64,000 nucleotides of DNA from Chitinophaga pollutisoli (GTDB lineage Bacteria; Bacteroidota; Bacteroidia; Chitinophagales; Chitinophagaceae), in NCBI RefSeq assembly GCF_038396755.1, contig NZ_CP149822.1, forward strand, positions 2,914,001 to 2,978,000, written 5' to 3'. Both the position numbers and the translations under genes were made by a program. Shown here piece after piece: positions 1 to 7,117 of this stretch. Each line of letters opens with the position of its first letter. Positions within the stretch are counted from its first letter, which is position 1. Under the pieces are notes generated by a model that was not told where the DNA came from, ran no database searches, and worked only from the letters and a program-made list of their open reading frames with translations.

Positions 1-2178
1 GAACGTCAGGTTGTAAGGATCTACCGAGCCGTCCGCATTGAAACCCGGCCGCTTGTCGAACGGGTCATGCGCATGCGCGATGCTGTTTTTCGGCGGCAGG
101 AAATTCAGGATGTTCTTCACTCCGCCATAAATCTCCCATTCCTTCCCCAGCTTCTTCGTTAACTGTACGTTCTGGATACTCCACACCGGCGATTTATCGG
201 GCCGCGGGTCGTTCGGCTGCACCGGCAGCAACATCGGTCCATATATATTACCGGTATAATCCACCGTAAGCCCCGCCCGCCGGAAAGCATAGCTTACCGA
301 CCAGGTACCGGTGAACCGCTCTGTCAGCATGGGCCGCGCCCGCACCCCGTTCTCCTTCTGGAAAACCTCCATCATCGTGGCCCCCGCCATGATTTTCAAG
401 GGAAAGGCAAACGCCAAATCGGCATTCAGGCTGAAACCCTTCGATACGGCATACCCGTCGAGATTGTCGTACAATATGGAGTCGGGCCGCGAATAATCCG
501 GCATGATACGGTTCGAGAAGTGCGTATAGAACGCTGTCGCATCCAGCCCCAAAAAGGCGCTTCCCAACGGTATCTTCTTGGTATAATTCAAATTGACGTT
601 CCAGCTGCGCTCCGGCTTCAACTCCGATTCAATCACCACCTCCCGCGCACCGCTCAGCGCCGCATGGTCTTCCGTGAAAATCGACACCACCCTGTACCCC
701 GTGCCCGCATTCAGCCGCAGCACGTTCTTATAGTTGGGCGACCACTTGTACGCCAGCCGCGGCGTGAATATATTGCCGTGCAGGGAGTTGTAATCGTACC
801 GCATCCCCAGTAAAAGGTTATGCGCCGTGGCCAGCTTGATCTCGTCCTGCACGAAAATCCCCGGCAAAAAGGTCCGCTGCGGCTTGTTCACATCCTTCTC
901 TGCCGTCACCACCGTATTATCGTCGTAGAAAGTATACCGGAACGGCAACCCCGCCAGCAGCGTATGCTTCCCGATTTCCTTGTCATACGTCAGCTGCGCG
1001 AAGGCGATCGACTGCTTCGCCAGGAACCAGGTGGTGCCGTACACCGAATTCTGGTTATGGTAATTGAACGAGCCCTGCAACATCAGATGCGGCCGGGTCG
1101 GCAGTTGGTATTGCCCCAGCACCTCCACACGACTGGTGTAAATGCTTTCGCCGTAAACACTGTCTGTCCCGCGGAACTTCTTTTCCCATTGCGTTTGCCC
1201 GCCCCAGCGGTCTTCGTAGAAATATCGCGCCGCCAGGGAAGCGACGCGGTCGTTCTTCCGGTTAAACGACCATTTATTAAATACGCTGATCCGGTGCTGT
1301 TGGGTTACGTCGGTGAAACCGTCGCCGTTACGGTCCGCGGGGTCCTGGTAATTGTAATAATTCACCCCCAGCAGCGACTGCGCCCTCGTCCCCGCTTTGA
1401 AGCGCCAGCCCAGGTCCGCGTTATATTCCTGCCAGGAAGTCGCCATCACGTCTGCAGAAAAAACCGGGGCAGTCACAGGCGATTTGGTGATGATATTGAT
1501 CAGGCCCGCCACCGCTTCGGAACCGTAGAGCGTGGAAGCCGGCCCTTTCACTACTTCCACCCGCTCCACGAGGGAGTTGGGGATGCCGGAAAGGCCATAC
1601 ACGGTCGACAAGGCGCTCACGATGGGCATTCCGTCGATCATCACCATGGTGTACGGGCCTTCGAGCCCGTTGATATGGATGTCGCCCGTGTTGCAGACGT
1701 TGCAGTTCAACTGCGGACGAACGCCGTTGACGTTCTGCAGCGCGTCGAAAATGCTGGGCGTGGGGTTTTTACGGAAAAAGACGGGGGAATAGACTTCCAC
1801 GGGCACCGGGCTTTCCATTTTGGTCACCGGCCGCAGGGTGCCGCTCACCACCACTTCACCGAGATTGGAAGCGGAAGGTTCCAGCCTTATCAGTACGGTA
1901 GTGGTGCCGGAAGATTTGATAGCAACGTTTTGGGTAGCGGTCAGATAGCCAACTGCGCTCACCATCAGCTCATGTTTCCCGGCGGGTACATTCGGAATGA
2001 TGAATTGACCGGCTTCATCGGTCACCACGCCGGTTTTGAGATCTTTAAATCCGACGGTAGCGAAAGGGACAGGTGCTTCCCCGGCGGTCACGGTTCCTTT
2101 CAACCGGCCCTGGGCGCTGGCTGCCAGCGACGCCACAATAAAAAATATCGTATAAATGGATCGTAGTATTCCAGACAT
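1..2178 (-). CDS. TonB-dependent outer-membrane receptor, C-terminus off the window
   Basis: The reverse strand is open from an ATG at 2178 to base 1 (726 codons, no stop). Residues 1-23 are a signal peptide ending near SAQG. Next comes a carboxypeptidase-regulatory-like domain (about 24-100: PVPFATVGF, GYLTATQNV), then a plug with NCNVCNTGDIHINGLEG, MVMIDGMPIV and the strongly conserved VERVEVVKGPASTLYGSEAV, then a long beta-barrel rich in aromatic strand ends. Receptors of this group import metal complexes or chelates in a TonB/ExbBD-dependent way. The Cys pair in NCNVCN fits metal-linked members, but the substrate is inference. Only roughly the last 25-30 residues appear to be missing. A DtxR-like palindrome lies 64-79 bp upstream of the ATG. 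The neighbours (COG0523 GTPase, MerC, Zur-type repressor) support a trace-metal role. Confidence 0.9.
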   Translation of the reverse strand, partial: MSGILRSIYTIFFIVASLAASAQGRLKGTVTAGEAPVPFATVGFKDLKTGVVTDEAGQFIIPNVPAGKHELMVSAVGYLTATQNVAIKSSGTTTVLIRLEPSASNLGEVVVSGTLRPVTKMESPVPVEVYSPVFFRKNPTPSIFDALQNVNGVRPQLNCNVCNTGDIHINGLEGPYTMVMIDGMPIVSALSTVYGLSGIPNSLVERVEVVKGPASTLYGSEAVAGLINIITKSPVTAPVFSADVMATSWQEYNADLGWRFKAGTRAQSLLGVNYYNYQDPADRNGDGFTDVTQQHRISVFNKWSFNRKNDRVASLAARYFYEDRWGGQTQWEKKFRGTDSVYGESIYTSRVEVLGQYQLPTRPHLMLQGSFNYHNQNSVYGTTWFLAKQSIAFAQLTYDKEIGKHTLLAGLPFRYTFYDDNTVVTAEKDVNKPQRTFLPGIFVQDEIKLATAHNLLLGMRYDYNSLHGNIFTPRLAYKWSPNYKNVLRLNAGTGYRVVSIFTEDHAALSGAREVVIESELKPERSWNVNLNYTKKIPLGSAFLGLDATAFYTHFSNRIMPDYSRPDSILYDNLDGYAVSKGFSLNADLAFAFPLKIMAGATMMEVFQKENGVRARPMLTERFTGTWSVSYAFRRAGLTVDYTGNIYGPMLLPVQPNDPRPDKSPVWSIQNVQLTKKLGKEWEIYGGVKNILNFLPPKNSIAHAHDPFDKRPGFNADGSVDPYNLTF

Positions 2179-2241
2179 GCGTGTTAGGTCATTTTAATGA
2201 GACAAATTTAAAAACAGAATTAACATTTGTCTAAATTATTT

Positions 2242-2257
2242 TTTAGGCTAACCTAAA
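2242..2257. promoter_or_regulatory. DtxR/IdeR-like palindrome upstream of the TonB receptor
   Basis: The sequence TTTAGGCTAACCTAAA pairs at 14 of 16 positions. It closely resembles the AGG...CCT half-sites of DtxR/IdeR/MntR-family iron or manganese operators. It sits in the 179 bp gap in front of the receptor gene. That the receptor is under an iron/manganese repressor is inference from sequence similarity only. Confidence 0.45.
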
Positions 2258-2278
2258 TAATACTGCTTAGAAAGGAAG

Positions 2279-2322
2279 CCGCCGCCCGTGAAATTAATCG
2301 AGGACACAGCGGGGCGGCGGCA
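2279..2322. terminator. GC-rich hairpin between the GTPase remnant and the TonB receptor
   Basis: GCCGCCGCCC at 2279-2288 pairs with GGGCGGCGGC at 2313-2322, leaving a loop of about 24 nt. It lies just after the GTPase stop codons on the minus strand and could end that transcript. There is no clear T-run, so this is a weak call. Confidence 0.35.
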
Positions 2323-2357
2323 TTGGGGTTTTGCAGGAACTAATTACCTAAACATTA

Positions 2358-2744
2358 TTAAGTCTGCGCCACGGGCAAGGGTTCGGAGATACCGGTGGAT
2401 TCGATGAGCAGGTAATCGAAGCGGCGCTCCCCGGCCAGGCGCTTCACTTCGGCAAGGAGGTCTTCCCGGAGCGTGCAGCAAATGCACCCGTTCGACATTT
2501 CCACCAGCTTCTCCTCCGTTTGGTGGAGCGCCGCCGAATCGCGGACCAGGCGCGCGTCGATATTAACTTCCGCCATATCGTTGACGATCACCGCCACGCG
2601 CAAACCTTCGCGGTTGTGGAGAATGTGTTGTAACAGGGTGGTTTTACCCGCGCCGAGGAAACCGCTTAAAACAGTCACCGGTAGTTTACGGGGAACCGGG
2701 CGGAGGTGGTCCGCCGTCAGGGAAAAAACAGAAGAGCCGGGCAT
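2358..2744 (-). pseudogene. Truncated COG0523 (CobW/ZigA-like) metallochaperone GTPase
   Basis: The 128-residue product holds the first half of a COG0523 G3E GTPase: Walker [10 protein letters not shown] (28-36), [10 protein letters not shown] (switch region), the metal-binding CxCC motif CICC (87-90) and the Walker-B-like ESTGISEP (115-122). It then ends PVAQT followed by two tandem TAA stops. Full-length relatives run to about 400 residues, with the NKxD nucleotide-specificity motif and a C-terminal CobW domain, none of which is present. No continuation is visible in any minus-strand frame in the 179 bp before the receptor gene. Zinc-linked COG0523 proteins deliver metal under zinc limitation, so the context fits. 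Either the gene is a deletion remnant or it makes a minimal metal-binding fragment. The start follows the MerC gene by 53 bp, so the two are probably co-transcribed. Confidence 0.75.
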
Positions 2745-2797
2745 ATCGTCAGGTTTAATGGTTACTCGGTTGGCGTAACATTCGGCCCCGGGCCTGC

Positions 2798-3214
2798 TTA
2801 GTGCTGCACTTCAGCGGCCGGTTCGGCCTTCACCTGGCATTTGCGGCAAAAACGGATATTATCCACATGCGCCGCCACGAGCAAGCCCGCGCCCAGCGCG
2901 ATGGCCGTCAGTTCCAGGGAATGCGGGAACCAGAAGTGGCCCGCTATTAACAAGGCAAACCCGATCACGAACAATAAAGAAGGGCGGATCCGGCGGTGCT
3001 GGTAGCGATACCCCCGGTACAAAGCCGCCAATCCTACCACCGGCGTGGCCCCGAGCAATACATATTCGAGCGGCTCGTAATGAACGGCGGCACCCGCCAG
3101 CGGCAGCACCGCCGCAATGAGCGGGAGGGCCACACAGTGCACCGCGCAGGCCAGCGAGGCTCCAATACCGATAGCGTCCAGGTTCATCTTGTTGAATAGT
3201 CGAGAGAAAGCCAT
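2798..3214 (-). CDS. MerC-domain membrane protein
   Basis: The product is a small inner-membrane protein of 138 residues with about four hydrophobic segments (roughly 14-45, 50-66, 78-98, 103-118). The first helix carries a Cys-x2-His-Cys cluster (C23, H26, C27 in LACAVHC), typical of MerC-type proteins. The tail carries FCRKC (C123, C126) and ends in His. MerC members move or bind thiophilic/transition metal ions, but chromosomal Bacteroidota members near Zur genes are not linked to mercury. I chose the ATG at 3214 over an upstream TTG at 3238 because the TTG adds only MLPTNQLI with no family similarity. It is divergent from the ABC transporter genes across a region with two operator-like palindromes. 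Confidence 0.75.
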   Translation of the reverse strand: MAFSRLFNKMNLDAIGIGASLACAVHCVALPLIAAVLPLAGAAVHYEPLEYVLLGATPVVGLAALYRGYRYQHRRIRPSLLFVIGFALLIAGHFWFPHSLELTAIALGAGLLVAAHVDNIRFCRKCQVKAEPAAEVQH

Positions 3215-3252
3215 AATCAGTTGGTTTGTGGGCAACAAAGCTAAGGGATATT

Positions 3253-3269
3253 TTGCAACTACGTTGCAA
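3253..3269. promoter_or_regulatory. Perfect 7-3-7 palindrome, candidate Zur operator 1
   Basis: TTGCAAC-TAC-GTTGCAA is a perfect inverted repeat of 7 bp arms with a 3 bp spacer. It lies in the divergent region between the MerC gene and the ABC ATPase gene. Fur-family repressors bind dyads of this size, and a Fur/Zur-type gene closes the plus-strand run. Confidence 0.5.
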
Positions 3270-3334
3270 TTGAACGAAAAATTAATGAAATTTGTATCTG
3301 CGGAACGCTATATTAGCCGAATTCAACATACCTT

Positions 3335-3351
3335 TTGCAACCTTGTTGCCA
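3335..3351. promoter_or_regulatory. Second copy of the 7-3-7 palindrome, candidate Zur operator 2
   Basis: TTGCAAC-CTT-GTTGCCA repeats the dyad at 3253-3269 with one mismatch in the right arm and the same 3 bp spacer, again flanked by T-runs and A-runs. It ends 11 bp before the ABC ATPase start codon, well placed to block transcription. Confidence 0.5.
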
Positions 3352-3362
3352 AAACAAAAGTG

Positions 3363-4004
3363 ATGACAGACATGATGATCCAGACGAATGCACTGGCATA
3401 TACCTACCCGGGCGGACGGGTGATCCGTTTCCCCGACCTGGCCTGCCGTGCCGGCGAAACCCTCCTGATCACGGGGCCTTCGGGTTCCGGTAAAACCACC
3501 CTGCTCCATTTGCTCGCCGGGCTTATCCGCCCCAACGAGGGCAGCGTGCAAGTGGCGGGCACCCCGCTCAGCACGCTGGGCACCCGCAAAATGGACATCT
3601 TCCGGGGCAAACACATCGGGATCATCTTCCAGCGGTCGCATTTTATCGACGCATTGTCCGTGTCCGACAACCTTACCTTGCCATTGCAGCTGACGGGCGC
3701 ACCGGTAGACCGTACCCGCCTGGCAGCCGTGGCCGGCGATCTCCGCATCGGCCATCTGCTGGACAAGCTCCCTGCCCGCCTGAGCCAGGGCGAGCAGCAA
3801 CGGGCCTCCATCGCGCGGGCGGTGCTGCAATCGCCCGACGTGATCCTGGCCGACGAACCCACCGCCAGCCTCGACGACCATAACTGCGAATCCGTGGCCC
3901 GCCTGCTGTCTGAACAGGCGGCGCGGCACAACGCGGCCCTGCTCATCGTTACGCACGATAACCGGCTGACTTCCCTTTACCCACAACACATTCAACTGAC
4001 ATGA
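3363..4004 (+). CDS. ABC transporter ATPase, LolD/MacB class, metal-linked
   Basis: A complete 213-residue ABC ATPase: Walker A GPSGSGKTT (38-46), Q-loop FQ (Q90), signature LSQGEQQ (140-146), Walker B VILADEP (160-166) and switch His in IVTHDN (H198). The size and signature place it with the lipoprotein-release/MacB group that pairs with FtsX-type permeases and works by mechanotransmission rather than classic import. The open frame extends further upstream, but the ATG at 3363 (MTDMMIQTN) gives a family-sized protein just after an operator-like dyad. Its TGA overlaps the permease ATG (ATGA at 4001-4004), so translation is probably coupled. Together with the permease and the DUF3299-like gene it resembles the ATPase of the Zur-regulated Zrg-type systems of Vibrio. 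That equivalence is inference. Confidence 0.88.
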   Translation: MTDMMIQTNALAYTYPGGRVIRFPDLACRAGETLLITGPSGSGKTTLLHLLAGLIRPNEGSVQVAGTPLSTLGTRKMDIFRGKHIGIIFQRSHFIDALSVSDNLTLPLQLTGAPVDRTRLAAVAGDLRIGHLLDKLPARLSQGEQQRASIARAVLQSPDVILADEPTASLDDHNCESVARLLSEQAARHNAALLIVTHDNRLTSLYPQHIQLT

Positions 4005-5353
4005 TCTTTCGCATCGCCATACGCAACCTTTTACACAAACCGCTTTACACCGTGCTCTGCTGGCTGCTGCTCGCGTGCAGCACTTCGGTACTCCTCGTGC
4101 TGTGGGCCCTCAACCGGCAGGCGCGCCAGCAGCTCGAACAGCAGATCGACGGCATCGACCTCGTGCTGGGCGCCAAGGGAAGCCCCTTGCAACTGATTCT
4201 CAGCAGTGTGTACCACCTCGACAATCCTACCGGCAATATTCCCTTATCTGAAGCGAGCCGTTTCATGCAGCATCCGCTGGTGGAGTCGGCGGTGCCCATT
4301 TCGCTGGGGGACTCGTATCACGGATTCCGCATTATCGGCACTACCACCGCCTATCTTGATAAATACAACGCAAAGCCCGCGCAGGGCAAAGTATTCATCA
4401 AATCCATGGAAGTGGTGGCAGGAGCGGAAGCTGCGCGCAAGGCCGGCCTGAAAGTTGGCAGCCGCTTCGCGGGAACGCATGGGCTGGGTAAAACGGGTCA
4501 TGTCCACGAAGGGGAGGAATATACCGTGACCGGGATCCTTCCCGCCACAGGGCTCGCGATCGACCAGCTGCTGCTCACGCCGCTGCAAAGCGTTTGGGAT
4601 ATCCATGCGCCGCATCATGATGCGGACGATCACGACCATGACCATGCCGAAGGAGAAGCGCACGATCATGATCATGACGACGCAAAGAGCAGGGAAACGG
4701 CGCACGCCCACGCCGAAGGGGAAGCGCACGATCATGACCACGGTGACGGGAAGGACCATGACCATGGAGAAGCGGGAGAAACCGCGGACCCCGTGCATGA
4801 CCCGCAGCAGCAGGTGACGGCGGTGCTGATCAAGTTCCGCGGCCCCATGGGGCAATTGCAGTTTCCGCGGATGATCAATGAATACACGAATATGCAGGCC
4901 GCGGTGCCCGCTATCGAGATCAACCGGTTGCAGGCTTTGCTGGGAACGGGGGCGAAAGTGCTCCGCGCCCTGGGCTGGCTGTTGGCCGGGCTGGCTGCAT
5001 GCAGTATCTTTGTAACGCTGGTGCAGGGCACGCACGAGCGCCGCTACGAACTGGCCCTTATACGGACCATGGGCGGTTCCCGGGGCAAATTGCTGGGCCT
5101 CGTTTTCGCGGAAGCTTTCCTGCTGGGACTGCTGGGCGTGGCAACGGGGATCGCGCTGAGCCGGGTGGCCCTGCTGCTCCTGCAACAGGAACTGTTTGCC
5201 GGCTATCATTTGAATTTTTCCGGCGCTATGCCGCTTACCGCTGCCGATGGAATAACCGCGGCAGCTATCGTCGGAGCCTGTATGCTGGCTGCTTTGCTGC
5301 CTGCCGTACGCGCCTTCCGGCTGAATATCGCTAAAACGCTTGCCAATGCTTAA
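4001..5353 (+). CDS. FtsX-type ABC permease with a histidine-rich extracytoplasmic insert
   Basis: The 450-residue protein has the MacB/FtsX layout: one N-terminal transmembrane helix (about 14-36), a large periplasmic domain, then three C-terminal helices (about 325-345, 360-390, 415-440). The motif VLGAKGSPLQLILSSVYH (55-72) marks the subfamily found beside zinc-regulated genes. Residues 202-266 form a low-complexity insert with 17 histidines arranged as HDHDH-type clusters, three of them in near-repeat copies of EGEAHDHDH. Such a loop can bind Zn(II), Ni(II) or Cu(II) outside the inner membrane. It is partner to the ATPase just upstream (4 bp overlap) and overlaps the next gene by 8 bp. 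A role in metal-dependent extraction or delivery at the envelope is inference; no transported substrate is shown. Confidence 0.88.
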   Translation: MIFRIAIRNLLHKPLYTVLCWLLLACSTSVLLVLWALNRQARQQLEQQIDGIDLVLGAKGSPLQLILSSVYHLDNPTGNIPLSEASRFMQHPLVESAVPISLGDSYHGFRIIGTTTAYLDKYNAKPAQGKVFIKSMEVVAGAEAARKAGLKVGSRFAGTHGLGKTGHVHEGEEYTVTGILPATGLAIDQLLLTPLQSVWDIHAPHHDADDHDHDHAEGEAHDHDHDDAKSRETAHAHAEGEAHDHDHGDGKDHDHGEAGETADPVHDPQQQVTAVLIKFRGPMGQLQFPRMINEYTNMQAAVPAIEINRLQALLGTGAKVLRALGWLLAGLAACSIFVTLVQGTHERRYELALIRTMGGSRGKLLGLVFAEAFLLGLLGVATGIALSRVALLLLQQELFAGYHLNFSGAMPLTAADGITAAAIVGACMLAALLPAVRAFRLNIAKTLANA

Positions 5354-5912
5354 AGTGGAGAAAATTTTACTGGGCGTCGCCGCCTTCGCCCTTGTTTCCT
5401 GTTCCGACATTTCGCAGGTTTGCCGCCATAACCTTTCCGCCGCCCCCTGGCTGCAGAAAGCTTTTGCCGCCGGCAGCCATTCCGAAAACCTGCCCATGTC
5501 CACCGTAGACGCACCAATGCGCGACGAAGCGCCGCAGAAAGTGACCTGGAAACAACTGTCAGACGTCATCTTTACCCGTAAATACGACGAAAAGATGCAG
5601 CTGCCCATGCTGTACCCTTCCTTCTCCCGCACCATCAAAGCCCTCAACGGTAAAACCGTGGAGATCAGCGGGTACATGGTGCCGGTAGACCCGAAAGGTT
5701 CCGTCTACGTGCTCAGCGCCAACCCCAACAGCTCCTGCTTTTTCTGCGGCGGGTCTGGTCCGGAGTCGGTAATGGCATTAAGTTTCAAGGGAAAGAAACC
5801 GGAATTCGAAACGGATGACTACATCAAAGTAAAAGGTGTATTGAGGCTCAACGAGAAAAATATCTACGAATTGTATTATAATCTTGATAACGCTGAAATC
5901 ACCGGCAAATGA
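5346..5912 (+). CDS. DUF3299-like envelope lipoprotein
   Basis: The product has 188 residues. The N-terminus MLKVEKILLGVAAFALVSCSD carries a hydrophobic core and lipobox (LVSC), so it should be a lipoprotein. The mature part contains WKQLSDVIF, NGKTVEISGYMVPVDP and a Cys pair in SSCFFCGGSGPESVMAL, features of the small DUF3299 family, which is commonly linked to metal-uptake loci and may bind metal through the CxxC. The ATG at 5346 is preferred over TTG at 5340. It overlaps the end of the permease gene, so it belongs to the same operon. Exact function is unknown. Confidence 0.7.
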   Translation: MLKVEKILLGVAAFALVSCSDISQVCRHNLSAAPWLQKAFAAGSHSENLPMSTVDAPMRDEAPQKVTWKQLSDVIFTRKYDEKMQLPMLYPSFSRTIKALNGKTVEISGYMVPVDPKGSVYVLSANPNSSCFFCGGSGPESVMALSFKGKKPEFETDDYIKVKGVLRLNEKNIYELYYNLDNAEITGK

Positions 5913-5944
5913 CCTGGCTCAGGGCCCGTCTCGGGAAACTGTGC

Positions 5945-5952
5945 TACCTTTG
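5945..5952 (+). promoter_or_regulatory. Possible internal -7 element before the SCO gene
   Basis: TACCTTTG matches the Bacteroidota TAnnTTTG element in the 67 bp gap between the DUF3299-like gene and the SCO gene. No good -33 TTG is visible at the usual distance, so this is tentative. It could give the SCO and repressor genes some independent expression. Confidence 0.3.
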
Positions 5953-5979
5953 CGTATCAGACCAGGAAGATCATTCATT

Positions 5980-6606
5980 ATGTCCAAGAAATTAATATTT
6001 TATACCTCGTTTTTCGTGCTGTTGAGCTTAGGCTTCATGGCCTATTATGCGTTCATGATCAAGGAAAGCCGGGGTAACTGGATAGGAAAAGAGAAACTGC
6101 CCGTTCTGGGGGCCCCGGGCCACACCGTGCAGGGATTCAGTTTTACGGACCAGGACGGCAACCGTGTCACGCAAAACCATGTGAAAGGCAAGATCTACGT
6201 GTCGGAATACTTCTTCACCACCTGCACCAACATTTGCCCGGTGATGAACAAGAACATGGAAAAAGTATATGCAACATATAAGGACAAACCGAATTTTGCC
6301 ATCCTGTCCCATACTTCCGACCCGGATTACGACTCCATCCCCGTGCTGAAAGCTTACGCTGAAAAGCATGGCGCGGATCCAAAGAACTGGCACTTTCTCA
6401 CCGGCGACAAACGGCAGCTCTACAAGCTCGCCCGCGAAAGCTACCTGGTGGACGATGGTACCTTTACCGGGGAAGACGACTTCATCCACACGCAATGGTT
6501 TGCGCTGGTCGATGGCGAAGGCCGCATCCGCGGGTTGTATGAAGGCACGAAAGTGAAAGACGTTGATAAGCTGATAGCCGACATCGACCGGCTGATGCAT
6601 GAGTAA
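5980..6606 (+). CDS. SCO1/SenC family copper-binding thioredoxin-like protein
   Basis: The product has 208 residues. An N-terminal membrane anchor (about 5-25) is followed by a thioredoxin fold with the SCO copper site: CxxxC in TTCTNICPVMN (C82, C86) and the distal His in FIHTQWF (H170). SCO proteins hand copper to the CuA site of cytochrome oxidase or reduce its thiols at the outer face of the inner membrane. Here the gene sits in a metal operon between a DUF3299-like gene and a Fur-family gene, so a wider envelope metal role is possible. The ATG at 5980 (MSKKLIFY) is chosen because it starts the membrane anchor. Only 11 bp separate its stop from the next gene. Confidence 0.88.
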   Translation: MSKKLIFYTSFFVLLSLGFMAYYAFMIKESRGNWIGKEKLPVLGAPGHTVQGFSFTDQDGNRVTQNHVKGKIYVSEYFFTTCTNICPVMNKNMEKVYATYKDKPNFAILSHTSDPDYDSIPVLKAYAEKHGADPKNWHFLTGDKRQLYKLARESYLVDDGTFTGEDDFIHTQWFALVDGEGRIRGLYEGTKVKDVDKLIADIDRLMHE

Positions 6607-6617
6607 ATTTTTAAACA

Positions 6618-7046
6618 ATGCCTGCAAAACAAAAAGAAATCATCGTGCACTTGTTACGTTCCAGCAATCTGAGCGTTACGGACACCCGTGTGAAGATCCT
6701 GGAGCTCTTTTTCAAAAGCAATGGCGCACTCGAACATGCCGACTTCGAAAAGCTCAGCGGCAAAAGCTTTGACCGGGTTACCATTTACCGTACCCTGCAA
6801 ACTTTCCTCGACAAGGGGATCGTACATAAAATCCCGACCACCGATACCAGCGTGCGTTATGCCATCTGCAAATCGGACTGCCGGGAGCACGAGCATCACG
6901 ATCATCACGTTCATTTCCGTTGCGAAGAATGCGGCAGCACCCAATGCCTCGACGAAACGGACGTGCCCGCCATCGCCCTCCCGCAGGGTTATGCCATGCA
7001 CAACGTGGAAGTGGTGGTGAGCGGAGTTTGCAAATCCTGTCAATAA
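6618..7046 (+). CDS. Fur-family transcriptional repressor, Zur-like
   Basis: The product has 142 residues. It has an N-terminal winged helix with the recognition segment FDRVTIYRTLQTFLDKGIV (51-69), a His-rich metal sensor HEHHDHHVHF (91-100), and two CxxC pairs (CEEC, C102/C105; CKSC, C138/C141) forming the structural zinc site. The gene closes the metal operon and is followed at once by a strong terminator. Family members sense Fe, Zn, Mn or peroxide. The neighbours (COG0523 remnant, MerC, Zrg-like transporter) favour zinc, which is inference. It probably binds the twin TTGCAAC-N3-GTTGCAA dyads at 3253 and 3335 and so controls its own operon. Confidence 0.85.
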   Translation: MPAKQKEIIVHLLRSSNLSVTDTRVKILELFFKSNGALEHADFEKLSGKSFDRVTIYRTLQTFLDKGIVHKIPTTDTSVRYAICKSDCREHEHHDHHVHFRCEECGSTQCLDETDVPAIALPQGYAMHNVEVVVSGVCKSCQ

Positions 7047-7070
7047 CGGAACTTCCAACGCATAAAAAAA

Positions 7071-7099
7071 GGGAGCGGCCAAACGGTCGCTCCCTTTTT
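7071..7099. terminator. Bidirectional intrinsic terminator, repressor / M3 peptidase
   Basis: GGGAGCGGCC (7071-7080) pairs with GGTCGCTCCC (7085-7094) around an AAAC loop. It is preceded by seven A and followed by five T, so it can stop transcripts from both converging genes. Confidence 0.85.
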
Positions 7100-7117
7100 C
7101 GTTTTTCCCAAATGGGT

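Noticed and set aside
820..2166. 448-codon open frame on the plus strand
   Set aside because: It is the antisense shadow of the TonB receptor, whose minus-strand reading shows clear domains.
4244..5677. 477-codon minus-strand open frame
   Set aside because: Antisense of the FtsX-type permease; the Met/Val-rich block mirrors the His codons of the insert.
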